Below are positions 1 to 7,473 of a stretch of DNA of 40,454 bases, piece by piece (positions within the stretch are counted from its first letter, which is position 1; every line of letters begins with the position of its first letter). Location of the stretch: the IMG/VR virus record IMGVR_UViG_3300037189_012271, positions 1 through 40,454 of that record; one strand, written 5' to 3'. The notes beneath the pieces were generated by a model that was not told where the DNA came from, made no database searches, and saw only the letters and a program-made list of their open reading frames with translations. The stretch is from a virus. The translations under genes and the position numbers were made by a program.

Positions 1-163
1 GAGCTATTTCATTCCAATTACTTCTTGTTGAAAATTTATTATAATGCATTTGCATTACATCATCAACAGATTCTTCCCAGGTTTCTAACCTGTTTTTATG
101 CTTTAAAAACTTAGCATAAGATTCATTAAATTTTAGCTGTGAAGCTATTTCTTTACCATTCAT
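1..163 (-). CDS. nrdJ: Class II (B12-dependent) ribonucleotide reductase, N-terminus only
   Basis: The reading frame starts with ATG at 163 and runs off the left edge of the window, giving the first 54 residues. The visible segment contains FNESYAKFL, then RLETWEESVDDVMQMH, the arrangement (Tyr-Ala-Lys/Arg, then Trp-x-E-T/S-V) seen at the N-terminus of monomeric adenosylcobalamin-dependent ribonucleoside-triphosphate reductases such as the Lactobacillus leichmannii enzyme. Such enzymes reduce ribonucleotides to deoxyribonucleotides for phage DNA synthesis, which fits the dUTPase a few genes upstream on the same strand. No catalytic cysteine lies in the visible part, so family assignment rests on the N-terminal pattern alone. 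A -7-like promoter element lies about 34 nt upstream of the ATG, so the gene may have its own transcript. Alternative: another radical-type RNR class. Confidence 0.6.
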   Translation of the reverse strand, partial: MNGKEIASQLKFNESYAKFLKHKNRLETWEESVDDVMQMHYNKFSTRSNWNEIA

Positions 164-196
164 TTATTATTTTTTTTTTAAAGTGAAAAAGGGTTG

Positions 197-204
197 CAAA
201 TATA
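197..204 (-). promoter_or_regulatory. Bacteroidota-type -7 element upstream of the RNR gene
   Basis: The minus strand reads TATATTTG followed by CA, matching TAnnTTTG. It lies about 34 nt upstream of the RNR ATG, in the 51-nt gap between two genes. No clear TTTG is seen at the -33 distance, so the call is tentative in such AT-rich DNA. Confidence 0.35.
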
Positions 205-214
205 TGAATAAATT

Positions 215-790
215 TTAATTTTCTTTATCATTATAATACAATAATATTATACTATTTTTATTAATAATACATTGATAATATTCTTTTTGATTAATCATAA
301 ATTGTTTAGTATTAAAAGGTTTAGTAATTAAATGAATAACATTTAAACCCTCAATATTAGCAACAGTATGATTACCATTAGGATTACAATCATTAATTAA
401 TGTTTTTATTCTAAGAAAATTATTATGTGAAATATTAGAATTTATTTCTATGTTCCAATATTGTTGTTCTGAAGATAAATTTTTAGTTGATTCTTTTATT
501 AAATCTTTAAATAAATAATTTTTATTTTTTAATTTATTTAATATTACTTCAGATATGCTAAACCCTAATTTTTCTAAAGAGTATTGTTGAAGATTAATAT
601 AAATTTTAGCATCAAATAAATCAGCTATTTTTTTCATATCTTCATAAGTATTTAATAACTCTTCTTCATTATGAATTAAATAGTAATTTAAAATATTTAA
701 GGTATCTTGATTTTTAATAATAAAAATTTCATATACCCAACCTTGTTTAAATTCTAATAAAGAAGTTATTTTTTGTATATTATCTATCAT
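215..790 (-). CDS. Unrecognised 191-aa protein
   Basis: I do not recognise a family. The protein is mixed alpha/beta in appearance, rich in Asn, Ile and Lys, with no predicted membrane segment and no obvious metal or nucleotide motif. It carries a single histidine-containing stretch near residues 117-142 (SHNNF, GNHTVA) and ends in alternating hydrophobic residues. It sits one nucleotide downstream of the next minus-strand gene (stop 792, start 790), so the two are almost certainly cotranscribed, and it precedes the ribonucleotide reductase after a promoter-bearing gap. Function cannot be assigned from sequence. Confidence 0.7.
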   Translation of the reverse strand: MIDNIQKITSLLEFKQGWVYEIFIIKNQDTLNILNYYLIHNEEELLNTYEDMKKIADLFDAKIYINLQQYSLEKLGFSISEVILNKLKNKNYLFKDLIKESTKNLSSEQQYWNIEINSNISHNNFLRIKTLINDCNPNGNHTVANIEGLNVIHLITKPFNTKQFMINQKEYYQCIINKNSIILLYYNDKEN

Positions 791-791
791 T

Positions 792-1007
792 TTAAAAATT
801 ATTATGTAAGATATTTTCTAAATCTTTTTTAATTAAAAATAATTCATCAAAGATAGCTATACTTATAGGATTATTACAAGGTAATAATTTTTTTTCTAAA
901 GATTTGGTATTATTTATATCTATAAGTGCAGCTTTTATAGCCTGTTCTTTATTTAATCCAATATTAATATATTTATTTATTAATTGTTCTGAATTATATT
1001 CTATCAT
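792..1007 (-). CDS. Unrecognised 71-aa protein
   Basis: Short, mainly helical soluble protein. Residues 1-30 (LINKYINIGLNKEQAIKAAL) resemble a UBA- or helix-turn-helix-like three-helix start, but that is only a visual impression. It lies one nucleotide before the 191-aa gene, with which it is probably translated, and just downstream of the terminator at 1032-1075. No function assigned. Confidence 0.6.
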   Translation of the reverse strand: MIEYNSEQLINKYINIGLNKEQAIKAALIDINNTKSLEKKLLPCNNPISIAIFDELFLIKKDLENILHNNF

Positions 1008-1031
1008 TTTTAATTATTTTTTAGAAAAAAA

Positions 1032-1075
1032 AAGTTTGTAAACTTAAAAATATAAATCTTTAAATTTACAAACTT
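1032..1075 (-). terminator. Rho-independent terminator (minus strand)
   Basis: On the minus strand an 11-bp perfect stem AAGTTTGTAAA / TTTACAAACTT (1065-1075 and 1032-1042) encloses a 22-nt AT loop and is followed directly by a run of T residues (plus-strand A run at 1025-1033). It sits just after the stop of the gene at 1109-1387 and would end the long replication transcript before the last minus-strand genes. The stem is AT-rich, so termination may be partial. Confidence 0.65.
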
Positions 1076-1108
1076 AGTTTTTAAAATTATTTATTTTATT
1101 ATAAAATT

Positions 1109-1387
1109 TTAATTTTTAATAACTGGTTTTTTTCTAGGTTTATTAGATTTTTTAATTGGTTTTTCCTCAATTGCAGGAACAGTTTTATTTTTAACATTAC
1201 TGCTAATATCAATAGGATTCTTTTTCTTTTCTACAATTAAACTATGATATGCTTGGGTTAGTACATCAAGGTTTTTTTGTAATTCAGATTTTTCTTCTTT
1301 AAGTTTATTTATTAGTTTCCAAAATTGCCAATTAGCTATTGCAGAAATAATAAAATAAAAACAAAAAATAATAATTTTAATTTCCAT
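1109..1387 (-). CDS. Small membrane-anchored coiled-coil protein
   Basis: The 92-aa product has one N-terminal hydrophobic segment (about residues 3-20, KIIIFCFYFIISAIANW), a charged heptad-like helix (residues 25-55, WKLINKLKEEKSELQKNL) and a very basic, Lys/Pro-rich tail (PIKKSNKPRKKP). This is the layout of an inner-membrane protein with a protruding coiled coil, similar to i-spanins, but no holin or o-spanin partner is adjacent, so lysis function is only a guess. A -7-like promoter element precedes it and a terminator follows it, suggesting an independent monocistronic unit inside the replication arm. Confidence 0.6.
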   Translation of the reverse strand: MEIKIIIFCFYFIISAIANWQFWKLINKLKEEKSELQKNLDVLTQAYHSLIVEKKKNPIDISSNVKNKTVPAIEEKPIKKSNKPRKKPVIKN

Positions 1388-1431
1388 AAGTTTAAATTTT
1401 TAATTTTATTTTTTAATTAATTTTTAAGGTG

Positions 1432-1439
1432 CAAATATA
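1432..1439 (-). promoter_or_regulatory. Bacteroidota-type -7 element upstream of the small membrane protein
   Basis: The minus strand reads TATATTTG followed by CACC in the 77-nt gap between dUTPase and the membrane-protein gene, matching TAnnTTTG. No good TTTG at -33 is visible. The gap-plus-terminator arrangement makes an independent transcript plausible. Confidence 0.35.
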
Positions 1440-1464
1440 ATAAAAATATTTTAAAATAAATTTT

Positions 1465-1914
1465 TTAATTACCTGTACTTCCATAACCACCCCAACCTCT
1501 TATTGAATCAGATAATTCATTTACTTCTTCCCAGTCTACTTCAGGATAAGGTAAAATAATTAATTGACCAACTCTATCTCCAAGTTCATATAAATTACCA
1601 GGAATAGCATCATCTTTTTTAACAAAATATTGGTAATTAGGTTTATACTTAAACATAATTTCCCCTCTATATCCGCTGTCCAAAATTCCAACGGAGTTTG
1701 TCAACATTAAATCTTTTTTACAATTAGAAGATCTAGGAAATAATAATCCTACAAATCCTTTAGGAATTTCCATAGCTAAGCCTGTTTTATAAACATAGTT
1801 ACCATTAGTATCTAATTCTATTTCAGTACAGGTTAGATCCATTCCACCATCTCCAGGATTTGCATAAGAGGGTGTTACTGCATTTTTATTTAATTTTTTT
1901 ATTCTTACTATCAT
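1465..1914 (-). CDS. dut: dUTP diphosphatase (dUTPase)
   Basis: Trimeric-type dUTPase that hydrolyses dUTP to dUMP and PPi, keeping uracil out of phage DNA and feeding dTMP synthesis. All five family motifs are visible in order: motif I PGDGGMDLT (20-28), motif II PRSSNCKKDLML (60-71), motif III NSVGILDSGYRGEI (73-86) with the catalytic-water Asp and the Tyr that lines the uracil pocket, motif IV GDRVGQLII (112-120), and the C-terminal P-loop-like motif V RGWGGYGSTG (139-148), where Tyr replaces the usual Phe. Length (149 aa) is normal. Its start is one nucleotide from the stop of the 103-aa gene upstream, so it is part of the replication operon. Confidence 0.96.
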   Translation of the reverse strand: MIVRIKKLNKNAVTPSYANPGDGGMDLTCTEIELDTNGNYVYKTGLAMEIPKGFVGLLFPRSSNCKKDLMLTNSVGILDSGYRGEIMFKYKPNYQYFVKKDDAIPGNLYELGDRVGQLIILPYPEVDWEEVNELSDSIRGWGGYGSTGN

Positions 1915-1915
1915 A

Positions 1916-2227
1916 TTAAATATCTTTAATTATATAAGTTTCATTTTTAGAACTACATGGTTCTTTAGTAATTAAATAACCTAATCTATTAACAATATGT
2001 AAACCTGATACAATATAAAGTTCATCTTCTTCATCTATAATAGTCCACACATTTTCTTTAGGTTGGTTTTTTACATAATCAAATTCTTCATCAAAAGTTT
2101 CATACATACAACCACCAAAAGAACACATATCTTCTGGTTTATAGATAGTATTATTAATTAAAATTTGATTATATTCTGGAGTGTATTTTTCATAAAAATC
2201 ATCATCCGTTAATTCTATGTTACTCAT
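1916..2227 (-). CDS. Unrecognised acidic 103-aa protein
   Basis: Strongly acidic protein with many Asp/Glu and aromatic residues, for example DDDFYEKYTPEYN (8-20) and IIDEEDELYIV. Two cysteines (CSFGGC, about 35-40) could bind a metal but no complete site is visible. It sits 2 nt downstream of the primase gene and 1 nt upstream of dUTPase, so it is translated with them. DNA-mimic or replisome-accessory roles are conceivable from charge alone but unsupported. Confidence 0.65.
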   Translation of the reverse strand: MSNIELTDDDFYEKYTPEYNQILINNTIYKPEDMCSFGGCMYETFDEEFDYVKNQPKENVWTIIDEEDELYIVSGLHIVNRLGYLITKEPCSSKNETYIIKDI

Positions 2228-2229
2228 AA

Positions 2230-3225
2230 TTATTTGATTTTTAAAGTTATTTGATCTCTTAATAATCTTTCATTAATTATTTCTAATAACCTATTAGATC
2301 CTAAAAATTTAATAACATCTGAAGGGTCTTTTTCTTGCATAAAAGATGGATTATTAATATATTTTAATCTAGTATCAATTTCTAATGTTAATAATCTAGA
2401 GAATTTTTTACCAGCTTCATCATTATTTAAGTAAACATAAATTGCTTCAAATTTACTAAATAAATCTTCTATAACAGGTAAGAAAATTTTATAACTATTT
2501 TCACTAGGTAAATTAAAAGCATCATAACCTAATGCAGTTAAACACATAGTATCTTTTAAAGAAGATGTAATAAAACAAATATTAGTTTTATATTCTAACT
2601 TAGAATATCCTTCTAATATAGCTTTAATAGTTCTCCATTTTTGAAAAGATTTACCTATAGGATTATAAATTTTAAATAACTCATTATTTTCATAATACCC
2701 AAAAATAGGATTAAAGTTACTAGCTGAATAATTAATAATATTATTTTTTAATACATATTGTATAGGTTTAATTTCAAACTTGTTTAATATATCTAAATTA
2801 ATTTGAAATTGATTCCAATAATTTAATTCAATATTATTAAAAGATTTGGTAATTACACTATAATTAGATTTTTCTAATGTATTAGTTACTTTATCCAAAG
2901 TTAAAAGAGGAGCTTTTTGGAGCTCCCCTTGAACTTGAGATAAAAAATTACCTTTAACTTTATTACTATACTTTAAATCTAAATTAATTTTATTTATACT
3001 AGATTTTCTATCATTTAAATTATATTGTTTATTTACAAACTCAATACAATCTAAATGGGTGGGCATAAAAGCCCAGTCCATAAAGAATAATGTATCATTT
3101 CTTTCTGTAAAATAACATTTTGGAGTTTTATCATTCCTTAAAGGATTTTTAAAACTTTTTTTAAGTTCAACAGGTCCAAAATAATAATTAAATATTTCAT
3201 ATTGTTGATCTAAAGTATATATCAT
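2230..3225 (-). CDS. DnaG-like primase with TOPRIM domain
   Basis: The protein has the two-part layout of phage and DnaG-type primases. The N-terminus (20-60) has FKNPLRNDKTPKCYF and LFFMDWA, the conserved core after the zinc-finger region of primases (substrate-binding S/N-P-F-R-x-E/D-x-x-P-S-F pattern), but lacks the four zinc cysteines. Residues 215-310 form a TOPRIM domain: TSSLKDTMCL (220-229), YLNNDEAGKK (265-274) and DPSDVIKFL (300-308). The usual first acidic residue of TOPRIM (EGxxD) is replaced by Ser (TSSLKD), while the downstream Asp/Glu of the second motif is kept. It lies beside the SSB-like, Sak4-like and helicase genes, consistent with primer synthesis at the phage fork. Confidence 0.85.
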   Translation of the reverse strand: MIYTLDQQYEIFNYYFGPVELKKSFKNPLRNDKTPKCYFTERNDTLFFMDWAFMPTHLDCIEFVNKQYNLNDRKSSINKINLDLKYSNKVKGNFLSQVQGELQKAPLLTLDKVTNTLEKSNYSVITKSFNNIELNYWNQFQINLDILNKFEIKPIQYVLKNNIINYSASNFNPIFGYYENNELFKIYNPIGKSFQKWRTIKAILEGYSKLEYKTNICFITSSLKDTMCLTALGYDAFNLPSENSYKIFLPVIEDLFSKFEAIYVYLNNDEAGKKFSRLLTLEIDTRLKYINNPSFMQEKDPSDVIKFLGSNRLLEIINERLLRDQITLKIK

Positions 3226-3237
3226 AAATTGGTTTTA

Positions 3238-4068
3238 TTAAAATGCAAACGGATTATCTTCAGATAAAGTTTCAGCTTTTTGAGAAATTTCAGCTTTTAC
3301 TGCTTCAATATTAAATTCTTCCAAAGTTTCAGAAATAGGTGCAATATTACCTGAGAAAGAACTATATTCTCCCATTAGTGCATCTATAATTTCTTTTGCT
3401 CCTTTTTTATTAGGATTATCTTTCATAAATGCTTTAGAATATATTTCCATATCATAATAAGTATTGTTATCTACTTGTCTAGATTTAATACCTGCATAAA
3501 CTTTAATAGTTTTATTTTCCAAAACTAATTTTTGCAAATCAGAAAAATCTCCTTTAAACAAATTTTCTACTGGTAGAAATATTTGAGGAGTATCTCCATC
3601 TTTCAAAGTAAATTTAGATAATTCAGTTTCCCAATTCATTAGTTTAACAAAAAAGTCAACAACAATATCTTCTCCTTTAATACATTTTCTTGCATTATCA
3701 GTATAATACCAATTTTTATTTTTATTTAAAATTGATAAATCTTCTACATAAGTAGCAAAACCTTGACCATTAATCATTTTAGTTTTACCAGAACGTGATA
3801 CATCATATCTACCTTCTAACCAAAATGTAATTTTAGTTTTAACATCTACTTTTGGAAGTATACCCCAAATATCAATTCTTAAAGATTTTACATCTTTACC
3901 ATCAATATTTTTTGTAGTCAAATATTGAGGCTCTGTATTAATTTGTCTATTTAAAAATGTTCCCAAATCTTTACTATTTGGGTTAATCATTAATGGTTGA
4001 AAAGATCCTACACCATAATATTTTTTAAATGTAGTTGTATTACTTGCTGTTTTTACGTTATTATTCAT
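3238..4068 (-). CDS. Probable single-stranded DNA-binding protein
   Basis: No standard SSB signature is obvious, but several features point that way. The protein is beta-rich, is encoded between the primase and the RecA-like ATPase, and ends in an acidic tail finishing with EDNPFAF (270-276), which resembles the DDDIPF tip by which SSBs recruit replication partners. The body contains repeated aromatic/basic strands (YYGVGSFQPL, TFWLEGRYDV, KVYAGIKSRQ) suited to OB-like folds. It is expected to coat single-stranded phage DNA and load recombination or replication proteins. It could alternatively be a structural analogue such as a gp2.5-type protein. The gap to the upstream gene is 44 nt. Confidence 0.6.
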   Translation of the reverse strand: MNNNVKTASNTTTFKKYYGVGSFQPLMINPNSKDLGTFLNRQINTEPQYLTTKNIDGKDVKSLRIDIWGILPKVDVKTKITFWLEGRYDVSRSGKTKMINGQGFATYVEDLSILNKNKNWYYTDNARKCIKGEDIVVDFFVKLMNWETELSKFTLKDGDTPQIFLPVENLFKGDFSDLQKLVLENKTIKVYAGIKSRQVDNNTYYDMEIYSKAFMKDNPNKKGAKEIIDALMGEYSSFSGNIAPISETLEEFNIEAVKAEISQKAETLSEDNPFAF

Positions 4069-4112
4069 ATTTATATTAAATTTAAAGTTGTTAATTTGTT
4101 AAAAATTGTTAA

Positions 4113-4850
4113 TTAGATAAATACCTGATCCCAAAAAGTTACTAACTCTTCATCTTGATCAAGTTCTGAAATTTTAAATTCTTTATTTCTTAAATGTTTA
4201 CTTCTTGAGCCACCTATTACATCATCTGTATGTGCAAAAGAAAGAATATTTGTATTTTTATTTTCAGGATCTCTATACATATAACCTATAGCATCCACTC
4301 TTAAAGCTAGTAAATCTTTTAATTTACCTTCCAAATTTAATTCTTTAATAGTTTGACCAGTTGCACTAACAGATTTATCTGCAACGTGACCTACAACAAT
4401 TAAAGTTTTACAGAATTTAGTAAAAAATTCCATAATTTTAAATAGAGCTTCTCTTTTGTAAACTTGACCCTTACCATAAGCCAGTTTATCTACATCAAAA
4501 TCTAGAGATTCATTTTTATTTTCTTCTCTATTATAAGATCTAACTGCCAATTGATTCAAAACTTTCTCTTTTAAAGAAGTTACAGTATCAATAATAATAT
4601 AATTATATTGAGGTTTTTGTTCTGAAAATGCTTGAATGATTGTATCAAACTCTGTAATATTTGTCATATTAACTTTTGTACACTCATAAAAATCAGCACC
4701 ACCTTCCATATCTAATATTAAAGAATTTGGTAGTTTAGAAAGAGCATGGGTTTTACCAGTTTTCTTTTGACTGAAAATTACCATAGTTCTTGGATTTACT
4801 ACACTTGGTTTTTGAGGTGTAGTAGGTAATAAAAAATTTGCTTTACTCAT
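4113..4850 (-). CDS. Sak4-like RecA-fold ATPase
   Basis: RecA-fold P-loop ATPase of the phage Sak4/AAA_24 type. Walker A is FSQKKTGKTHAL (26-37) and Walker B is NYIIIDTVT (83-91); LILDMEGGADF (44-54) fits the segment after the P loop in this family. Sak4 proteins promote single-strand annealing with the help of an SSB; here the SSB-like gene is the next one downstream and a PD-(D/E)XK exonuclease lies further up the same operon. The 245-aa length is typical. The start overlaps the stop of the DnaB-like helicase gene by 8 nt, showing coupled translation. A general AAA replication ATPase is the alternative. Confidence 0.8.
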   Translation of the reverse strand: MSKANFLLPTTPQKPSVVNPRTMVIFSQKKTGKTHALSKLPNSLILDMEGGADFYECTKVNMTNITEFDTIIQAFSEQKPQYNYIIIDTVTSLKEKVLNQLAVRSYNREENKNESLDFDVDKLAYGKGQVYKREALFKIMEFFTKFCKTLIVVGHVADKSVSATGQTIKELNLEGKLKDLLALRVDAIGYMYRDPENKNTNILSFAHTDDVIGGSRSKHLRNKEFKISELDQDEELVTFWDQVFI

Positions 4851-5961
4851 TTAAAATTGAATTTTTTTTATTAATAAATTGAGAAATAGCTAAACTATCA
4901 CTAGGTTTAGGCAAAGATTCAAATGAAAATCCTTTTGGATTAAAAAAAATAGGTTCTGCAACTCCAGTTCTGCCAAATCTATTTTTACACATGTGAATTG
5001 ATCTAAAACAATCTTCTAACCCATTAGATTTATCAGATTCTAAAATTTGATAACCATAATAATTATTTAGCTTATGTTTGTAAGGAGAAAATAATCCTAA
5101 AATAACTTGATAAGATCTAGCTACTTTAATATTGTCTCCTAACTTTTGTGGCTCTGGCTCTAATCTACCTGCTTTAAAATGGTTTAAGTCACCAGCTGCC
5201 ATTTGTTGTTGTTGAACACAACATACATGCCAATTCCAATGTTTAGACATTTGTTTTCTGGCATAAGAATTTACCATTCTGTCAATACTTCCAGACAAAT
5301 CCAAAGCAATTCCTAAATCATTTTTCTCTGGTTCTAAGATATTAACATTATCTATAACCACAGCAACAATTTCATTAGGATTATTAGGTTCATAATGACT
5401 ATAAACTTCCATTGGACCATCTTTTGTATCAATAGTTTTATGTATGTGTTTGCCTCTAGAATAAGATAAATTCCTACATTGTTTATAAATACCTGTAGGA
5501 TTTGATGTATGATCATCAAATATTATAAATTTTTTTACTAAATTAAAATAATTTTGTATTATATCAGACTCAATTAATTTAATTGTAGTATCATCTAGTT
5601 GATTTACCCTAGATAATAATTCATCTTGGGTTTTATTGACATTGTAATATTTAGCTAAAGCATACTGAATAATACTAATGTCAAATTCTTCCACTGATTC
5701 TTCAAGACCAAACCAATAACATACATAATCTAAATCAGATTGGTTGTTTAAAGATAACATATAGTCTGCAACACTAAATACATATAAATACTTAGCTAAA
5801 GAAGTTTTACCAACAGAAGTTTCTGCAGTAACACAAACCAAAGCTCCTGGAAAAATACCACTAAAGTATTTTTTCATACCATTAAATGGATTAGGTATAC
5901 AATTAATATATCCATCTATTAGTTGTTGTTTGTTTTGTTTAATTACATTTAATACTTCCAT
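4843..5961 (-). CDS. dnaB: Replicative DnaB-like helicase
   Basis: C-terminal-type DnaB/RecA-fold helicase that would unwind DNA at the phage fork. Walker A is AETSVGKTSLA (46-56); Walker B is IVAVVIDNVNIL (198-209); the sensor-like segment NWHVCCVQQQQMA (243-255) matches DnaB motif H3; CKNRFGRTG (325-333) matches the DnaB K-x-R-x-G arginine-finger/H4 region. At 372 aa it lacks most of the N-terminal DnaG-interacting domain of bacterial DnaB (about 470 aa), like many phage helicases. It abuts a 166-aa gene (stop/start at 5961) that could be an accessory or loader but is not recognisable. Confidence 0.88.
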   Translation of the reverse strand: MEVLNVIKQNKQQLIDGYINCIPNPFNGMKKYFSGIFPGALVCVTAETSVGKTSLAKYLYVFSVADYMLSLNNQSDLDYVCYWFGLEESVEEFDISIIQYALAKYYNVNKTQDELLSRVNQLDDTTIKLIESDIIQNYFNLVKKFIIFDDHTSNPTGIYKQCRNLSYSRGKHIHKTIDTKDGPMEVYSHYEPNNPNEIVAVVIDNVNILEPEKNDLGIALDLSGSIDRMVNSYARKQMSKHWNWHVCCVQQQQMAAGDLNHFKAGRLEPEPQKLGDNIKVARSYQVILGLFSPYKHKLNNYYGYQILESDKSNGLEDCFRSIHMCKNRFGRTGVAEPIFFNPKGFSFESLPKPSDSLAISQFINKKNSILNE

Positions 5962-6461
5962 TAGAATACTAATTTATCGTTTTTAATAAAAACTCCTTTA
6001 CGCATTTCTAAAATATTATCTAACAATAAACTTCCACCATTTTTTTCTATAAAATATTGGGCATCTAGGGAGAAGACTAAATTACCATTATTTCTACAGT
6101 TTTCATGATAAAAATCTACTGCTTTTAAAATTTCCTCAGAAGATGTTTTATATTTATTAATAAATACTTCTAGTTTTTTCTTAATTAAAGATTTTGGACT
6201 AAAAGATATTTTACTAATACCTAAAATATTTTGAGTAAATTTTTCATAATAATTTTCTACAAAATCATCTGTAACATTAGTTACATATTTTGTACCATTA
6301 AGTACAGAGCTACCTAAATTTGTTAATTCAAAGTTAGATAACTCTGTGTTAGACTCATTCCCATCTATAAATCTAATTAACCCATTTCTTAATAATGGAT
6401 TAGGAAATTTACATTTAGGATAATTGATTAATAATTTTCCTATTTCCTCAACTGTAATCAT
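5961..6461 (-). CDS. Unrecognised 166-aa replication-operon protein
   Basis: Alpha-helical C-terminal half (KKKLEVFINKYKTSSEEILK, 112-131) with a likely three- or four-helix bundle; N-terminus has a PxCKFPNPLLRNGLIRF stretch. Its stop codon overlaps the helicase start by one base, so the two proteins are made together. Position next to a DnaB-type helicase suggests a helicase loader or replisome accessory, but there is no P-loop, and no family could be recognised. Confidence 0.7.
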   Translation of the reverse strand: MITVEEIGKLLINYPKCKFPNPLLRNGLIRFIDGNESNTELSNFELTNLGSSVLNGTKYVTNVTDDFVENYYEKFTQNILGISKISFSPKSLIKKKLEVFINKYKTSSEEILKAVDFYHENCRNNGNLVFSLDAQYFIEKNGGSLLLDNILEMRKGVFIKNDKLVF

Positions 6462-6512
6462 TTAATATTTAATCAATTTTTATTTAATAATTATAATTTT
6501 TAAATTATAAAA

Positions 6513-6854
6513 TTAAAAGAAACCATTATTTTCTTCTTCTTCATTAGTAGGAAATATACCTGGAAAAAAATATTCTTCTTCCTCTTTTGTATCTATAGAC
6601 ATCTGATAAGATAGTTCTTCTAAAATTTTATTTAATGAAATATTTGAAGAATCCAAAACTACTAATCTATTAGATTCACTATGAAAATTGTCAGTATCTT
6701 TTTTTAAGAATTTTGTTATTTCATTTTTAATACTAGATAATGGCATATAATCATCATTAAAAAATATTGTAAAATTTGATACTAATTCTTCATCTTTATA
6801 ATTTAAATTATTATTTGACATAAATAATAAAATCTCATTAATTGTTTTTGCCAT
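6513..6854 (-). CDS. Unrecognised 113-aa acidic-tailed protein
   Basis: Soluble protein with an amphipathic helical middle (LSSIKNEITKFLKK) and an acidic, Phe-ended C-terminal tail (TNEEEENNGFF). The acidic tail ending in aromatic residues is similar in type to SSB tails, but no other SSB feature is present. It overlaps the next upstream gene by 17 nt. Function unknown. Confidence 0.6.
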   Translation of the reverse strand: MAKTINEILLFMSNNNLNYKDEELVSNFTIFFNDDYMPLSSIKNEITKFLKKDTDNFHSESNRLVVLDSSNISLNKILEELSYQMSIDTKEEEEYFFPGIFPTNEEEENNGFF

Positions 6855-7077
6855 GATAATTATTTAATTCATTAAAAATTTGTTGGTATTGCTGTTGTTC
6901 TAAATAATCATTGTACAAAGATACAAAAATTTCATGATTATTTAGTATTAAATTTACATTTTCATTATTATTTTTTTTATCTATAATTATTAATTCAGTT
7001 AATATTTTAGAATTATTAATTTCAATCTCAGATAATTTATTGATAACCTGAGAATTGTTCTGGATTATTTTTAACAT
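6838..7077 (-). CDS. Unrecognised 79-aa protein
   Basis: Asn/Ile-rich, mostly helical peptide with an EQQQYQQIFNEL segment near the C-terminus. Its start lies 41 nt inside the resolvase-like gene and its end overlaps the 113-aa gene by 17 nt. Overlap on both sides fits a compact phage operon but also lowers confidence that the long form is the true product; no internal ATG is available. Confidence 0.5.
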   Translation of the reverse strand: MLKIIQNNSQVINKLSEIEINNSKILTELIIIDKKNNNENVNLILNNHEIFVSLYNDYLEQQQYQQIFNELNNYHGKNN

Positions 7078-7423
7078 AATATTTATAAATTTCTAAAAAG
7101 AATTTCCAATCCATAGAAGCAATATCTACTCTACCCATCTTATGTCTTAAAATATAAGGATGTTTATGAATTGGATCATTTTTGGGATAATGTTGTTCTA
7201 AAAGTTGTTTACTTTCATCTCTTAATACATCCCACTTGGGTCTATTATTTATATAACCCATTTTACATTGTATATTAAGTGGCAAAAAAGCCAAATCAAT
7301 TTTACAACTATCTAATAAATGAGAAGCATTTCTTGAAGTTTTAGTTTTAGGAAATACATCTCTAAGGTCTTTTACAGTTAATTGCTCTAATAGGTGACCT
7401 TTTCTTCTATATTTATTACTCAT
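7037..7423 (-). CDS. PD-(D/E)XK nuclease, Holliday-junction-resolvase-like
   Basis: Small nuclease of the PD-(D/E)XK fold. The expected catalytic order is visible: Glu13 in RKGHLLEQ, Asp43 in CKIDLAFLP, then Gln52-x-Lys54 in NIQCKMG, with Gln in place of the usual Glu of the ExK pair, as also occurs in Hjc/VRR-type members. The GHLLEQ helix followed by the beta hairpin DLAFLPLNIQCK is characteristic of archaeal-type Hjc resolvases. Such enzymes cut branched DNA left by replication and recombination before packaging. At 128 aa it is a typical single-domain enzyme. It lies between small unknown genes and the polymerase gene. Confidence 0.75.
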   Translation of the reverse strand: MSNKYRRKGHLLEQLTVKDLRDVFPKTKTSRNASHLLDSCKIDLAFLPLNIQCKMGYINNRPKWDVLRDESKQLLEQHYPKNDPIHKHPYILRHKMGRVDIASMDWKFFLEIYKYYVKNNPEQFSGYQ

Positions 7424-7473
7424 TATTTAATCATATTTTATATGTTTTAATTAAGAAATATTTTTTACATAAT

